From contig CADAEK010000007.1 in NCBI GenBank assembly GCA_902786925.1, positions 1 through 64,000 on the forward strand: DNA of 64,000 bases, in the 5' to 3' direction. Positions 26,356 through 36,573 of the stretch are shown in pieces. Each line of letters opens with the position of its first letter. Position 1 is the stretch's first letter. Under the pieces are notes generated by a model. The model made no database searches. It had not been told where the DNA came from and saw only the letters and a program-made list of their open reading frames with translations. The translations under genes were made by a program, and so were the position numbers. The DNA comes from an uncultured Bacteroidales bacterium. Its GTDB lineage: Bacteria > Bacteroidota > Bacteroidia > Bacteroidales > Bacteroidaceae.

Positions 26356-26574
26356 TTATTTATATCTGAATACTATTCGGCCCTTGGATAAGTCATAAGG
26401 GGACATCTCTACACGAATCTTGTCTCCGGGAAGAATCTTAATGTAATGCATCCTCATTTTACCGGAAATGTGAGCGATGATCTCATGACCATTTTCCAAT
26501 TCGACTCTAAACATTGCATTTGACAATGCCTCGACGATTGTACCATCCTGTTCGATAGCAGACTGTTTAGCCAT
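26356..26574 (-). CDS. infA: translation initiation factor IF-1
   Basis: IF-1 occupies the 30S A site during initiation. The 72-residue OB-fold protein has [21 protein letters not shown], with [19 protein letters not shown] and [13 protein letters not shown] in the second half. It starts 3 bp after map, so the two are probably coupled. Confidence 0.98.
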   Translation of the reverse strand: MAKQSAIEQDGTIVEALSNAMFRVELENGHEIIAHISGKMRMHYIKILPGDKIRVEMSPYDLSKGRIVFRYK

Positions 26575-26577
26575 ATC

Positions 26578-27375
26578 TTATAAAGAATTTGCGCTTAATA
26601 CTTTTTCTATTTCTTCAAACGACGAGAGGATATCAGCTTGACCTTTGCGTACACAAATTGAATGTTCAAAATGCGCTGCAGGCTTTTTATCACGGGTAAT
26701 AATTCCCCAATGATCTTGCTGCATATAAATTTCTTTAGTTCCCATTGTAATCATGGGTTCAATAGCAATACAAAGACCGTTTTTAAGGAGCATGCCATTT
26801 CCACGTCTACCATAGTTAGGTACTTGTGGATCTTCATGCATCTCTTTGCCTATTCCGTGTCCTACAAACTCACGGACAACTCCGTATCCTTGAGCTTCAC
26901 AATGTGACTGGACAGCGTAGGAGATGTCTCCAAGGCGATGGCCTACAGTAGCCTGCTCAATACCCTTATACAAGGCCTCTTTTGTTGTAGTTAGCAATGC
27001 TTGGACTTCAGGAGAAATTGTGCCAACCGCGAAAGTATAGCAGGAATCTCCACAATATCCATTAAGCTGCGTACCACAATCAATAGAAACTATGTCACCC
27101 TCGTGTAATGGGGTTTCATTAGGAATTCCATGAACTACCTGATGATTGACAGAAGTACAAATGCTTGCAGGAAAAGCACTCCCATAAGGATTCGGAAAAC
27201 CTTTGAAAGTAGGAACTGCTCCATGATCACGTATAAACGTATCTGCAATAGCATCCAACTGTTTTGTTGTAACACCCGGCTGAATGTGTTTTGCCAACTC
27301 AGCTAATGTCTGTCCAACCAACAGATTTGCAGCTCTCAGAAGCTCTACCTCTTCGTCAGTCTTTAGATATACCAT
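26578..27375 (-). CDS. map: type I methionine aminopeptidase
   Basis: Removes the initiator methionine from new proteins. The 265-residue protein is a type I enzyme without N-terminal extension. The metal-binding set is visible: two Asp in SIDCGTQLNGYCGDSC, His in FVGHGIGKEMHEDP, Glu in CIAIEPMI, and Glu in HFEHSICV. The substrate-site His is in SVNHQVVHGIP. It lies between secY and infA, as in most Bacteroidetes. Confidence 0.97.
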   Translation of the reverse strand: MVYLKTDEEVELLRAANLLVGQTLAELAKHIQPGVTTKQLDAIADTFIRDHGAVPTFKGFPNPYGSAFPASICTSVNHQVVHGIPNETPLHEGDIVSIDCGTQLNGYCGDSCYTFAVGTISPEVQALLTTTKEALYKGIEQATVGHRLGDISYAVQSHCEAQGYGVVREFVGHGIGKEMHEDPQVPNYGRRGNGMLLKNGLCIAIEPMITMGTKEIYMQQDHWGIITRDKKPAAHFEHSICVRKGQADILSSFEEIEKVLSANSL

Positions 27376-27392
27376 CTTGTTTCAAGCGATGC

Positions 27393-28745
27393 TTAATGTT
27401 CGCCACGAACACGACCTGTATCGAGAAGTCCGTCATAATGGCGCATCATCAAGTGTGACTCAATCTGCATAAGCGTGTCAAGTACTACACCTACGAGAAT
27501 TAAAAGCGAAGTTCCTCCAAAGAAGGCCGCAAACTCACGCTGTACACCAAACAGACTTGCAAAGGCTGGTAGAATAGCAATAATAGCCAAGAACAAGGAA
27601 CCAGGGAAGGTGATACGCGACATAATCTTATCAATATAGTCTGCGGTATCTTTACCAGGCTTGATTCCAGGGATGAAACCATTATTGCGCTTCATATCTT
27701 CTGCCATTTGTACAGGATTGATAGTGATTGCCGTATACAAATATGTGAACACGATAATCAAAATAGCAAAGATAAGATTATATACAAAGCTATTATTATC
27801 TATCAACTGTGTTACAATCGGATTCAACTTATCAGCAGAGAACTGAACTAAGGTGATTGGGATGAACATAATGGCCTGCGCAAAGATAATAGGCATCACA
27901 TTAGCAGCATATGGCTTAAGAGGAATATACTGGCGGGCACCACCTATCTGACGAGCGCCAGCAATCTTCTTAGCATAGTTGACTGGAACTTGACGCACAC
28001 CCTGCACGAGAAGGATTGCCGCGGCAATGACTGCCAAGAAAAGCACAATCTCTAAAAGGAACATCACCAGACCACCCTGGCCAGCAGTAAGTCGTGAGCC
28101 AAACTCCTGAATAACTGCTGTTGGGAAGCGTGCAATGATACCAATCATGATGATAATGGACACACCATTTCCAATACCCCTGTCTGTAATTCGCTCACCC
28201 AGCCAAAGAACAAACATACTACCTGCAGCCAAAATGATTGCAGAAGTGAAAAGGAACCAATTCCAATCAAGAGATGAATAAAGAGCAGTTCCACCAGTTT
28301 GTGTCTTCAGGTTTAACAAATACATTGGACCTTGGAAAAGAAGAATTGCCACTGTTAAATAACGAGTGTACTGATTCATCTTGCGACGTCCGCTCTCTCC
28401 TTCACGCTGCATCTTTTGGAAATATGGAACTGCGATACCTAACAACTGCATCACAATAGAAGCAGAAATGTAAGGCATGATTCCAAGTGCAAAAATTGAA
28501 GCTTTAGAGAAAGCACCACCAGAAAACATATCAAGAAGTGACATCAAACCGCCTTCCGTTTGGTTATGCAAACCTTGAAGAGCAGCTGTATCAATACCAG
28601 GAAGTACGATATAGGAGCCCAAACGGTAAACAGCAACAAACAATAGCGTGATGAGGATGCGCGAACGCAAATCCTCAATACGCCAAATGTTTGTCAAGGT
28701 CTTAACAAGCTTGATATTCTGAAGTTTATCAATTGCTTTTCCCAT
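27393..28745 (-). CDS. secY: preprotein translocase subunit SecY
   Basis: SecY forms the protein-conducting channel of the inner membrane. The 450-residue protein has ten hydrophobic segments. Typical motifs are RLGSYIVLPGID, ALGIMPYISASIVMQLL, GITDRGIGNGVSIIIM-like residues in the middle, and NNGFIPGIKPGKDTADYI in the large cytosolic loop. It follows rplO by 4 bp at the end of the spc operon. Confidence 0.97.
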   Translation of the reverse strand: MGKAIDKLQNIKLVKTLTNIWRIEDLRSRILITLLFVAVYRLGSYIVLPGIDTAALQGLHNQTEGGLMSLLDMFSGGAFSKASIFALGIMPYISASIVMQLLGIAVPYFQKMQREGESGRRKMNQYTRYLTVAILLFQGPMYLLNLKTQTGGTALYSSLDWNWFLFTSAIILAAGSMFVLWLGERITDRGIGNGVSIIIMIGIIARFPTAVIQEFGSRLTAGQGGLVMFLLEIVLFLAVIAAAILLVQGVRQVPVNYAKKIAGARQIGGARQYIPLKPYAANVMPIIFAQAIMFIPITLVQFSADKLNPIVTQLIDNNSFVYNLIFAILIIVFTYLYTAITINPVQMAEDMKRNNGFIPGIKPGKDTADYIDKIMSRITFPGSLFLAIIAILPAFASLFGVQREFAAFFGGTSLLILVGVVLDTLMQIESHLMMRHYDGLLDTGRVRGEH

Positions 28746-28749
28746 TAGT

Positions 28750-29196
28750 TTAGAGTTTTACAGCGTTACCGCCCTTTTCCTTGATTGCTGCTTCTGCAGA
28801 TGCAGAGAAAGCATGTGCCTCCACATCAACCTTGGCTGTGAGTTCTCCATTACCGAGTACTTTTACAAGCTGGTTCTTGTTCACCCAACCTGCAGCGATA
28901 AGCTCTGCAATACCAATCTTTGTAAGATTCTTCTCCTCAGCAAGTTTCTGAATGAGATCAAGATTTACAGCCTTGTACTCAATATGGTTAATGTTCTTGA
29001 AACCGAACTTAGGTACACGGCGCTGAAGAGGCATCTGACCACCTTCAAAACCGATCTTCTTCTTGTAACCAGAACGTGCCTTAGCACCCTTGTGGCCACG
29101 AGTAGAAGTACGGCCCTTACCAGAGCCATAACCACGACCTACGCGCTTGCTGTTGTGAGTAGCGCCTGCAGCGGGTTGCAAATTATATAATTCCAT
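28750..29196 (-). CDS. rplO: 50S ribosomal protein L15
   Basis: L15 is a late assembly protein of the 50S subunit. The 148-residue protein has the glycine-rich N-terminus (GRGYGSGKGRTSTRGHKGAKA), shortened here to its core GSGKGRTSTRGHKG, and FEGGQMPLQRRVPKFGF. It lies directly before secY, as is usual. Confidence 0.97.
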   Translation of the reverse strand: MELYNLQPAAGATHNSKRVGRGYGSGKGRTSTRGHKGAKARSGYKKKIGFEGGQMPLQRRVPKFGFKNINHIEYKAVNLDLIQKLAEEKNLTKIGIAELIAAGWVNKNQLVKVLGNGELTAKVDVEAHAFSASAEAAIKEKGGNAVKL

Positions 29197-29226
29197 TTTT
29201 AATCTGAATTTAAAGTTTTAATTACG

Positions 29227-29403
29227 TTAGTCAATCACTTCAACAAGGTGTGCAACCTTGCGAATCATACCACGCAAAGATGGAGAATCCTCACGCTCAA
29301 CGACCTTATTTATCTTACCGAGACCCAGAGACTCAAGAGTGCTCTTCTGGTCAATTGGACGACCAGCCTGGCCTTTTACTTGTTTAATCTTGATTGTTGC
29401 CAT
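29227..29403 (-). CDS. rpmD: 50S ribosomal protein L30
   Basis: A 58-residue L30: ATIKIKQVKGQAGRPIDQK, then LGLGKINKVVEREDSPSLR and an end at HLVEVID. Start ATG at 29401-29403, stop TAA at 29227-29229. It sits in the conserved position between rpsE and rplO. Confidence 0.95.
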   Translation of the reverse strand: MATIKIKQVKGQAGRPIDQKSTLESLGLGKINKVVEREDSPSLRGMIRKVAHLVEVID

Positions 29404-29415
29404 GATTCTCTCTAC

Positions 29416-29884
29416 TTATCCTTTGAAAACTTTTGTCAAATTAACACCACGGTTCTGTGCTACAGTTTTAGCATCACGCATATTTGCAAGAGCTTCAATA
29501 GTAGCCTTCACAAGGTTGTGAGGGTTAGAAGAGCCCTTTGACTTAGCCAACACATCGGTGATACCAACACTTTCAAGCACTGCACGCATAGCACCACCAG
29601 CCACAACTCCAGTACCTTCTGAAGCAGGCATGATAAGTACACGAGCACCACCAAACTTAGCATATGCCTCATGAGGAACAGTACCCTTAAGCACAGGAAC
29701 CTTAACCAAATTTTTCTTTGCAGCTTCAACGCCCTTTGCGATAGCAGCTGTAACTTCACCAGCTTTACCAAGACCGTAGCCAATAACACCGTTACCATCA
29801 CCTACAACAACGATGGCTGCGAATGTGAATGTACGACCACCCTTAGTAACCTTAGTAACACGATTAATAGCAACCGTTTACCAT
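29416..29884 (-). CDS. rpsE: 30S ribosomal protein S5, 5' end disrupted
   Basis: S5 acts in decoding fidelity and in assembly of the 30S body. From [14 protein letters not shown] onward the protein is normal, through [27 protein letters not shown] and [14 protein letters not shown] to LTKVFKG. The frame, however, has no ATG, GTG or TTG between the stop at 29878-29880 and a TTG at 29709, which lies far inside the domain. An ATG at 29884 (ATG GTA AAC) looks like the original start but is out of frame by one base with VAINRV. Compared with the usual 172-residue protein (from memory), about 50 nt encoding the N-terminal 17-20 residues are absent. As S5 is essential, a sequence-assembly deletion is the simplest reading. 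Confidence 0.88.
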
Positions 29885-29892
29885 AATCGCAT

Positions 29893-30234
29893 TTAAAATT
29901 TAAGTCCAGCATTACGGGCAGCATCTGCCACCTTCTTAACTCTACCGTGGTACAAGTAACCATTACGGTCAAACACAACAGCAGTAATTCCTGCCTCAAT
30001 AGCCTTCTTGGCGACCATTTCTCCGACCTTCTCAGCCTGCTCTGACTTGTTCATCTTCTCAAGACCAAGTGAAGATGCAGAAACGAGAGTCTTCTGTGCG
30101 TCATCGTCGATTACCTGAACGTAAATCTGCTTGTTGCTTCTAAAAACGCTCATACGTGGGCGTTCAGCAGTACCAGAAATCTTATTGCGTACTCTATATT
30201 TAATCTTGATACGTCTTTCAATCTTTGTAATCAT
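29893..30234 (-). CDS. rplR: 50S ribosomal protein L18
   Basis: L18 binds 5S rRNA and joins it to the 50S subunit. The 113-residue protein has [34 protein letters not shown] and the C-terminal [11 protein letters not shown]. It ends normally, 8 bp before the presumed original rpsE start, so the damage is confined to rpsE. Confidence 0.97.
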   Translation of the reverse strand: MITKIERRIKIKYRVRNKISGTAERPRMSVFRSNKQIYVQVIDDDAQKTLVSASSLGLEKMNKSEQAEKVGEMVAKKAIEAGITAVVFDRNGYLYHGRVKKVADAARNAGLKF

Positions 30235-30251
30235 ACTCTTGTCATTTAAAA

Positions 30252-30821
30252 TTATTTAGCACTTGCAGACTTACCTGACTTTCTTCTGATCACTTCGCCT
30301 TCAAAGCGAATACCCTTACCCTTATATGGCTCAGGCTTGCGGAAAGTACGAATCTTAGCACAAACGAGTCCAAGCAATTGCTTATCACAAGACTCGAGCA
30401 TGATAAGAGGATCCTGATTTCTCTCAGACTTTGTCTCGACCTTAATCTCTTTAGGAAGTTCGAATACAATAGCATGAGAATAGCCAAGTGCGAACTCAAG
30501 AACATTGCCCTGATTTGAAACACGATAACCAACACCTACAATCTGAAGAGTCTTTTTATAACCCTCAGATACACCGATAACCATGTTGTTCACAAGTGAG
30601 CGATACAAACCATGGAAAGCATGGCGCTGCTTAGTGTTATCCTGCATCAGTTCTTCATTCTCCTCCATTGTCAACTTGCCGTCCTCTATAGAAACCTTAA
30701 TCGCAGGGTTTACATACTGGCTGAGTTCGCCTTTAGGACCTTTTACAGTTACAATGTCATCCTTATGAGTTACAGTAACTCCTGCAGGAATAATAATAGG
30801 TAATTTACCAATTCTAGACAT
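30252..30821 (-). CDS. rplF: 50S ribosomal protein L6
   Basis: L6 lies near the factor-binding site of the 50S subunit. The 189-residue protein has [14 protein letters not shown] at its start, two L6 repeats, and the conserved C-terminal motif [25 protein letters not shown] (core PEPYKGKGI). It is 16 bp after rpsH. Confidence 0.98.
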   Translation of the reverse strand: MSRIGKLPIIIPAGVTVTHKDDIVTVKGPKGELSQYVNPAIKVSIEDGKLTMEENEELMQDNTKQRHAFHGLYRSLVNNMVIGVSEGYKKTLQIVGVGYRVSNQGNVLEFALGYSHAIVFELPKEIKVETKSERNQDPLIMLESCDKQLLGLVCAKIRTFRKPEPYKGKGIRFEGEVIRRKSGKSASAK

Positions 30822-30837
30822 TATATATCCTCCTTAA

Positions 30838-31233
30838 TTAATAAACATAGCAAAGCACTTCACCACCCACCTTGAGTTCTGAAGCTTCTTTGTCTGTCAT
30901 AACACCTTTGGATGTGGATACAACGGCGATACCCAATCCGTTAATTACACGTGGCATGTCCTTGTATCCAGTGTACTTTCGAAGACCTGGACGAGAAACA
31001 CGCTTCAAGCACTGAATAGCGCTTACTTTTGTCTGAGGGTCATACTTGAGAGCAATCTTAATACTGCCCTGAGGTCCCTCTTCAATGAACTTGTAGTTCA
31101 AAATGTAACCTTTGTCGAAGAGAATCTTTGTGATTTCCTTCTTCAGGTTAGAGGCTGGAATTTCAACAACCTTGTGCTTAGCCATGATTGCATTTCTCAG
31201 TCTCGTGAGATAATCAGCTATTGGATCTGTCAT
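30838..31233 (-). CDS. rpsH: 30S ribosomal protein S8
   Basis: S8 binds the central domain of 16S rRNA and in E. coli represses the spc operon. The 131-residue protein starts TDPIADYLTRLRNAIMAKH and has the C-terminal signature GLGIAVVSTSKGVMTD. Unlike its neighbours it is preceded by a 214-nt spacer rather than a few bases. Confidence 0.98.
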   Translation of the reverse strand: MTDPIADYLTRLRNAIMAKHKVVEIPASNLKKEITKILFDKGYILNYKFIEEGPQGSIKIALKYDPQTKVSAIQCLKRVSRPGLRKYTGYKDMPRVINGLGIAVVSTSKGVMTDKEASELKVGGEVLCYVY

Positions 31234-31447
31234 AATAGAAATTAAATTAATCGGGAAATGTTAGGGTAAATCCCGACAATATTTAACATTGAATTAAAAC
31301 CTTCTTTACTTAGCTTTACCAGCGGAGGAGCTTAATCCATAAGACTGCTTTCCCCCACCGTTTCTTAGAAGCAAAGTATCTTCAGGTTACCCCCGAACTG
31401 GTAACCATCAGATTTTTGTTTACTAATTATAAACCGGTAACCGCAAT
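31234..31447 (-). promoter_or_regulatory. structured spacer between rpsN and rpsH
   Basis: 214 nt without an ORF inside an operon whose other gaps are mostly 2-100 nt. On the minus strand, GGTTACC / GGTAACC (8-base loop) forms one hairpin near 31385-31407. TCGGGA / TCCCGA forms another near 31250-31276, followed by TTAATTTAATTT just before rpsH. It could be an attenuator or an S8-type regulatory leader. This is inferred from position and pairing only. Confidence 0.35.
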
Positions 31448-31750
31448 TTACCAGCTTGCTTTCTTCACACCTGGGATCAAACCAGCAGATGCCATCTCGC
31501 GGAACTGGATACGAGAGAGACCAAACTGACGCATGAATCCTCTTGGACGTCCAGTGATTTTACAGCGATTGTGAAGACGAATTGGATTTGCATTTGCAGG
31601 GATAGACTGAAGAGAACGAGCTGCCTCATAAGCCTCCATTGGATCCTCAGCAGTAGCAATCACCTTCTTCAAGGCTGCACGCTTTGCGGCATACTTTGCT
31701 ACGAGTTTTGCACGCTTCACCTCGCGTGCTTTCATTGATTCCTTTGCCAT
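31448..31750 (-). CDS. rpsN: 30S ribosomal protein S14
   Basis: S14 is in the 30S head. The 100-residue protein is the long form without zinc cysteines: [36 protein letters not shown] and [12 protein letters not shown]. It is 6 bp after rplE. A long spacer follows it. Confidence 0.97.
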   Translation of the reverse strand: MAKESMKAREVKRAKLVAKYAAKRAALKKVIATAEDPMEAYEAARSLQSIPANANPIRLHNRCKITGRPRGFMRQFGLSRIQFREMASAGLIPGVKKASW

Positions 31751-31756
31751 TTCTTT

Positions 31757-32311
31757 TTACTTTTTAGCGTCCTTAAATGGAAGACCGAATGCCTTGAGAA
31801 GTGCATAACCCTCTTCATCAGTCTTAGCAGAAGTAACGAACGTAATGTTCATACCTGTAATCTTATCAACTTGGTCGATATTGATCTCAGGGAAGATAAT
31901 CTGCTCTGTAATACCAAGTGTGTAGTTGCCACGACCATCGAACTTAGACTCAATTCCTTTGAAGTCGCGAATACGAGGAAGTGATACACGAATCAACTTC
32001 TCAAGGAACTCATACATACGCTCACGGCGAAGAGTTACCATTACTCCGATTGGCATTTGCTTACGGAGACGGAAGTTAGAGATATCCTTCTTTGACTTCG
32101 TTGCAACGGGCTTCTGACCTGTAATTTGAGCGATCTCGTTCATTGCAACCTCAATAACCTTCTTGTCAGCAGTTGCCATACCAAGACCTTGGTTAACCAC
32201 GATCTTCTTCAATACAGGAATCTGCATGGGTGAAGAGTAGTTAAACTGCTTCATAAGCGCTGGAGCAATCTGCTCAGCATAGACATTTTTCAATTGTGCA
32301 GTAGTACTCAT
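31757..32311 (-). CDS. rplE: 50S ribosomal protein L5
   Basis: L5 binds 5S rRNA and contacts P-site tRNA. The 184-residue protein has [34 protein letters not shown] and [17 protein letters not shown]. Its start overlaps the last base of the rplX stop codon, indicating translational coupling. Confidence 0.98.
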   Translation of the reverse strand: MSTTAQLKNVYAEQIAPALMKQFNYSSPMQIPVLKKIVVNQGLGMATADKKVIEVAMNEIAQITGQKPVATKSKKDISNFRLRKQMPIGVMVTLRRERMYEFLEKLIRVSLPRIRDFKGIESKFDGRGNYTLGITEQIIFPEINIDQVDKITGMNITFVTSAKTDEEGYALLKAFGLPFKDAKK

Positions 32312-32628
32312 TATAATTCCTCCCCTGACTTTTTAGCGTAACGAACCAACTTTCCATTCTCACCAATTTTACGACCGATTCGAGTGGCTTTGCCAGTCTT
32401 TGGGTCAAGAACATTCAGGTTAGAGATATGGATAGGAGCCTCCTGCTCAATGATACCTCCCTGTGGGTGTGCAGCACTTGGTTTAGTGCTCTTCTTTATC
32501 ATATTTACACCCTCGACAATCGCACGCTTCTTCTCGACGAGAACCTTGGTAACTTTACCAGTCTTACCTTTGTTGTCGCCGGCATTCACGTAGACCATGT
32601 CGCCTTTCTTTATATGTAACTTACTCAT
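32311..32628 (-). CDS. rplX: 50S ribosomal protein L24
   Basis: L24 initiates 50S assembly. The 105-residue protein has the KOW motif ([20 protein letters not shown]) and [20 protein letters not shown]. Its stop overlaps the rplE start. Confidence 0.98.
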   Translation of the reverse strand: MSKLHIKKGDMVYVNAGDNKGKTGKVTKVLVEKKRAIVEGVNMIKKSTKPSAAHPQGGIIEQEAPIHISNLNVLDPKTGKATRIGRKIGENGKLVRYAKKSGEEL

Positions 32629-32649
32629 TGCTGTGTTTACTTTTTAAAA

Positions 32650-33015
32650 TTAAAGTACCTCGGTAGCCAAAGAAACCACCTTCATGTTAGCAGCACGGAG
32701 CTCGCGAGCCACGGGGCCAAAGATACGGCTACCTCTCATTTCGCCAGCATTGTTCAAAAGAACACATGCATTGTCATCGAAACGAATGTAAGAACCGTCT
32801 GCACGACGTACCTCTTTCTTCGTACGAACGATCAGAGCCTTAGAGACAGAACCCTTCTTAATCTCACTAGTAGGAATAGCGCTCTTAACAGCTACGACAA
32901 TTACGTCTCCTACAGTAGCATAGCGACGTCTTGTACCGCCTAAAACGCGAATACAAAGTACTTCGCGAGCACCGCTATTATCAGCGACCTGCAATCTTGA
33001 TTCTACCTGTATCAT
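32650..33015 (-). CDS. rplN: 50S ribosomal protein L14
   Basis: L14 lies at the subunit interface and is the docking site of RsfS. The 121-residue protein starts [18 protein letters not shown] and has the signature ending [22 protein letters not shown] (core GPVARELR). It is 2 bp after rpsQ. Confidence 0.98.
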   Translation of the reverse strand: MIQVESRLQVADNSGAREVLCIRVLGGTRRRYATVGDVIVVAVKSAIPTSEIKKGSVSKALIVRTKKEVRRADGSYIRFDDNACVLLNNAGEMRGSRIFGPVARELRAANMKVVSLATEVL

Positions 33016-33017
33016 AT

Positions 33018-33275
33018 TTACTTAGCTCTTTCAACGATTTGTACTAATCTCCATCTCTTGGTTTTGCTCAACGGACGAGTTTCCATAATCAGGACAGTGT
33101 CACCGATATTGGCTTCATTCTTCTCGTCGTGAACATGGTATTTCTTTGTCTTCTGGACAAACTTACCATATATAGGGTGCTTCTCCTTGAACTTGGCAGA
33201 CACGACAATTGTCTTGTCCATCTTGTCGCTGGTCACGACACCCTGTCTTTGCTTTCTTAAATTTCTTGCTTCCAT
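33018..33275 (-). CDS. rpsQ: 30S ribosomal protein S17
   Basis: S17 binds the 5' domain of 16S rRNA. The 85-residue OB-fold protein has [38 protein letters not shown] and [12 protein letters not shown]. It lies between rpmC and rplN. Confidence 0.98.
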   Translation of the reverse strand: MEARNLRKQRQGVVTSDKMDKTIVVSAKFKEKHPIYGKFVQKTKKYHVHDEKNEANIGDTVLIMETRPLSKTKRWRLVQIVERAK

Positions 33276-33284
33276 CTCAATAAT

Positions 33285-33473
33285 TTATTTATTACGCTGG
33301 CTAAGCTCGCCCTTCATGCGTGCAATGTCGTGACGCAACTTCTTAATCTGAGAATTATCGGCAAGTGGAGAGATGCTGTGGTTGAACTTCATGTTGTTCA
33401 AATTGGCCACCTCCACCTCGATGCGCTCAGCGAGCTCTTCTGTTGTCAGTTCTCTAATTTCTGAAATTTTCAT
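33285..33473 (-). CDS. rpmC: 50S ribosomal protein L29
   Basis: L29 is beside the peptide exit and the SRP/trigger-factor dock. The 62-residue two-helix protein starts KISEIRELTTEELAERIE and ends DIARMKGELSQR. It starts 2 bp after rplP. Confidence 0.96.
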   Translation of the reverse strand: MKISEIRELTTEELAERIEVEVANLNNMKFNHSISPLADNSQIKKLRHDIARMKGELSQRNK

Positions 33474-33475
33474 AA

Positions 33476-33907
33476 TTAAGCGTTTTTATCGTAATCACGA
33501 CGTACAACAAACTTGGTGGTAGTAGGAAGTTTCTGAGCACCGAGTCGGAGAGCCTCCTTAGCGATGTCGTAGGAAACACCTTCAATCTCAAAAAGGATAC
33601 GGCCTGGCTTTGCAGGGAAAACATACTGATATGGATCACCCTTACCTTTACCCATTCGGACATCCGCAGGCTTTTTAGTGATAGGCTTATCAGGGAAGAT
33701 ACGAATCCAAACCTGACCTTGACGCTGCATATAACGTGTGATAGCAACACGGGCAGCCTCAATCTGACGAGCAGTAATCCACTTTGTCTCAAGTGCCTTT
33801 ATGCCAAAGCTACCGAATGCAAGTTCAGTACCTCTGTGAGAGACACCTTTCCAACGACCGCGACCTTTTTGCGGTCTTCTATATTTTTGTCTTTTTGGCT
33901 GTAACAT
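33476..33907 (-). CDS. rplP: 50S ribosomal protein L16
   Basis: L16 shapes the A-site tRNA pocket. The 143-residue protein has [39 protein letters not shown] and [19 protein letters not shown]. It is followed closely by rpmC. A 66-nt spacer separates it from rpsC. Confidence 0.98.
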   Translation of the reverse strand: MLQPKRQKYRRPQKGRGRWKGVSHRGTELAFGSFGIKALETKWITARQIEAARVAITRYMQRQGQVWIRIFPDKPITKKPADVRMGKGKGDPYQYVFPAKPGRILFEIEGVSYDIAKEALRLGAQKLPTTTKFVVRRDYDKNA

Positions 33908-33973
33908 AGTTAATGTCTTCTATAAGCTGCGCCTACACATGATCTCTCATGCTTAGGTCCGCAACCAAATTAA

Positions 33974-34705
33974 TTAATTGCGGTTATTAGACTTTCTGTT
34001 TCTGAAACGACGTCCACCACCGTTATTGCCACCACGACCAGACTCCTTCTGCTGTGAGAAATTAGGAGTGAGATCCTGCTTGCCAAACTTCTCACCACGG
34101 CAAATCCACACCTTGATACCAAGAAGACCTACCTTTGTGAGTGCCTCAGCAAGGCAATAATCAATATCAGCACGAAGAGTGTGAAGAGGAGTACGTCCTT
34201 CCTTGAACATCTCGCTACGAGCGATTTCGGCGCCATTCAATCGGCCGGAAATCTGAACCTTGATGCCTTCTGCACCAGAACGCATAGTGTTAGCGATGGC
34301 AGTCTTAACAGCACGACGGTATGCGATTTTACCTTCAATCTGACGTGCGATGTTGTTCGCAACAATCACTGCGTCAAGTTCAGGACGCTTAATTTCATAG
34401 ATGTTAATCTGAACTTCCTTGTCAGTGACTTTCTTAAGCTCCTTCTTCAAAGCCTCCACCTGTTCGCCACCTTTACCGATAATAAAACCTGGACGAGCAG
34501 TGCAGATAGTGATAGTAACGAGCTTCAAAGTACGCTCAATGACAATCTTCGAAACGCTTGCCTTTGACAGACGCGCGTTGAGGTACTTGCGGATTTTGCT
34601 GTCCTCAAGGAGGTTGTCACCAAAATCATTTCCGCCGAACCAGTTAGAATCCCAACCTCTTACAATACCGAGGCGGTTGCTTATTGGATTACATTTTTGT
34701 CCCAT
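33974..34705 (-). CDS. rpsC: 30S ribosomal protein S3
   Basis: S3 lies at the mRNA entrance and has helicase-related function. The 243-residue protein has a KH domain ([21 protein letters not shown]), the S3 C-terminal domain ([18 protein letters not shown]) and a basic Gly/Arg/Asn-rich tail. It begins 3 bp after rplV. Confidence 0.98.
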   Translation of the reverse strand: MGQKCNPISNRLGIVRGWDSNWFGGNDFGDNLLEDSKIRKYLNARLSKASVSKIVIERTLKLVTITICTARPGFIIGKGGEQVEALKKELKKVTDKEVQINIYEIKRPELDAVIVANNIARQIEGKIAYRRAVKTAIANTMRSGAEGIKVQISGRLNGAEIARSEMFKEGRTPLHTLRADIDYCLAEALTKVGLLGIKVWICRGEKFGKQDLTPNFSQQKESGRGGNNGGGRRFRNRKSNNRN

Positions 34706-34708
34706 AAT

Positions 34709-35113
34709 TTACTTTTCCTCATTAGTTTTAGCGTCCACGAAGACGGTGATGTGGTTAGAACGCTTACGGATTCTGTAGCCACGTCCCTGAGGTGCAGGTC
34801 TCATACGCTTGAGAGTTGCGCCTTCATCAACAAAAATCTTAGAGATATAGAGTTCTCCGTTTTCAGCCTTGCGGGCATTCTTCTGCTCCCAGTTCGCGAT
34901 AGCAGAGCGAAGCACCTTCTCAATGTCTTTTGCAGCATCCTTGCTGTTGAACTTGAGCGTTGCAAGAGCCTTGCTCACTTCCATGCCACGCACAAGATCT
35001 GCAACATAGCGCATCTTACGTGGTGAAGAAGGAACATCGCGACGACTGGCGAAATAGACAGTCTTTTTGGCCTCTTTATTCTTCTCGGCCATTAATCTTT
35101 TTCTTGCTCCCAT
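34709..35113 (-). CDS. rplV: 50S ribosomal protein L22
   Basis: L22 lines the exit tunnel, and its beta-hairpin is a macrolide-resistance site. The 134-residue protein has [35 protein letters not shown] and the hairpin region [20 protein letters not shown]. Wild-type-like hairpin length. Confidence 0.98.
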   Translation of the reverse strand: MGARKRLMAEKNKEAKKTVYFASRRDVPSSPRKMRYVADLVRGMEVSKALATLKFNSKDAAKDIEKVLRSAIANWEQKNARKAENGELYISKIFVDEGATLKRMRPAPQGRGYRIRKRSNHITVFVDAKTNEEK

Positions 35114-35155
35114 TATATAATTGTCTTTTTTACTTGGTTGAAGCCTGTTTCACAA

Positions 35156-35425
35156 TTACTTCTTCTTGTTACCTGCGTGACCGCGGAACGTACGAGTAAG
35201 TGCAAACTCACCGAGCTTATGACCTACCATGTTCTCAGTAATGTAAACAGGGATAAATTTATTACCGTTATGCACTGCAATGGTATGACCCACAAAATCA
35301 GGAGATATCATTGAAGCGCGAGCCCATGACTTGATAACACTCTTCTTACCGCTCTCGTTCATCGCGAGAACCTTTTTTTCGAGCTTCACATTAATGTATG
35401 GACCTTTTTTTAATGAACGACTCAT
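35156..35425 (-). CDS. rpsS: 30S ribosomal protein S19
   Basis: S19 is in the 30S head with S13. The 89-residue protein has [38 protein letters not shown] and [18 protein letters not shown]. It is 12 bp after rplB. Confidence 0.98.
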   Translation of the reverse strand: MSRSLKKGPYINVKLEKKVLAMNESGKKSVIKSWARASMISPDFVGHTIAVHNGNKFIPVYITENMVGHKLGEFALTRTFRGHAGNKKK

Positions 35426-35437
35426 AATCAGTTAACT

Positions 35438-36262
35438 TTATTTGTTACGTCTTTCAATAATGTACTTGTTTGACTGCTTCTTTGGTGCACGAGTCTTAAG
35501 ACCCTTTGCATAGAGGCCGTTACGAGAACGTGGGTGTCCACCAGTGTGACGTCCTTCACCACCACCCATTGGGTGATCAATTGGGTTCATTACAACACCA
35601 CGGTTGTGTGGACGACGGCCCAACCAACGGCTACGACCTGCCTTACCTGAAGATTCAAGTGCGTGATCTGAATTACTTACGCTGCCGATAGTTGCACGAC
35701 AAACCGAAAGTACCTTACGAATTTCGCCTGAAGGGAGCTTGATAACACAGTAGCGACCTTCACGTGAAGTTAACTGAGCGAAATTGCCTGCTGAGCGAAC
35801 CATCTTCGCACCCTGACCTGGACGCAGCTCGATATTGTGAATCACAGTACCGACTGGAATGTTCTCGAGTGGAAGTGTATTGCCAAGGTCTGGAGTCGCC
35901 TCTGGACCAGACATAATGGTTGCACCAACCTGCAATCCGTTAGGAGCAACAATGTAACGTTTTTCACCGTCAGCATAGAAAACAAGAGCGATACGCGCAG
36001 AGCGGTTTGGATCATACTCAATTGTCTTCACAACTGCAGGAATTCCGTCCTTTTCTCTCTTGAAATCGACGATACGAATCAAACGCTTGTGACCGCCACC
36101 TCTGTAACGGACAGTAATCTGACCGGAGTTGTTACGTCCGCCAGTGCTGCGCTTACCGAAAACAAGAGTTTTTTCTGGTACTGATGTAGTAACATCATCA
36201 AAAGTACCAATAGCCTTGTGTCTCTGACCAGGAGTTACTGGTCTAAATTTACGAATACCCAT
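35438..36262 (-). CDS. rplB: 50S ribosomal protein L2
   Basis: L2 is needed for subunit joining and peptidyl transfer. The 274-residue protein has the OB and SH3-like domains and the conserved loop [19 protein letters not shown] with its functional His. It is 5 bp after rplW. Confidence 0.98.
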   Translation of the reverse strand: MGIRKFRPVTPGQRHKAIGTFDDVTTSVPEKTLVFGKRSTGGRNNSGQITVRYRGGGHKRLIRIVDFKREKDGIPAVVKTIEYDPNRSARIALVFYADGEKRYIVAPNGLQVGATIMSGPEATPDLGNTLPLENIPVGTVIHNIELRPGQGAKMVRSAGNFAQLTSREGRYCVIKLPSGEIRKVLSVCRATIGSVSNSDHALESSGKAGRSRWLGRRPHNRGVVMNPIDHPMGGGEGRHTGGHPRSRNGLYAKGLKTRAPKKQSNKYIIERRNK

Positions 36263-36267
36263 TTTTA

Positions 36268-36561
36268 TTAAATGTTACTATAGAAATCGATAGTTTCGCC
36301 TTCTTTCAGGGTCACGATGGCCTTCTTAAAGGCTTTTGTTTGGCCCTTGATAACACCAGCCTTAGTGTAGCGGCTCTTACGCTTACCAGCGTAGTTCATG
36401 GTGTTAACGGAAACTACATTAACGTTATACTTAGCTTCTATTTCTTTTTTAATCTCAATCTTATTGGCAGAAGGAAGCACGATGAAGCCGAACTTATTGT
36501 TCTGCTTCTCCGAAATCGCTGTCATCTTCTCTGTAACCAACGGTTTTACGATATATGCCAT
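36268..36561 (-). CDS. rplW: 50S ribosomal protein L23
   Basis: L23 docks trigger factor and SRP at the tunnel exit. The 97-residue protein has [35 protein letters not shown] and [15 protein letters not shown]. It is 12 bp after rplD. Confidence 0.97.
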   Translation of the reverse strand: MAYIVKPLVTEKMTAISEKQNNKFGFIVLPSANKIEIKKEIEAKYNVNVVSVNTMNYAGKRKSRYTKAGVIKGQTKAFKKAIVTLKEGETIDFYSNI

Positions 36562-36573
36562 ATCAGTACCTCC

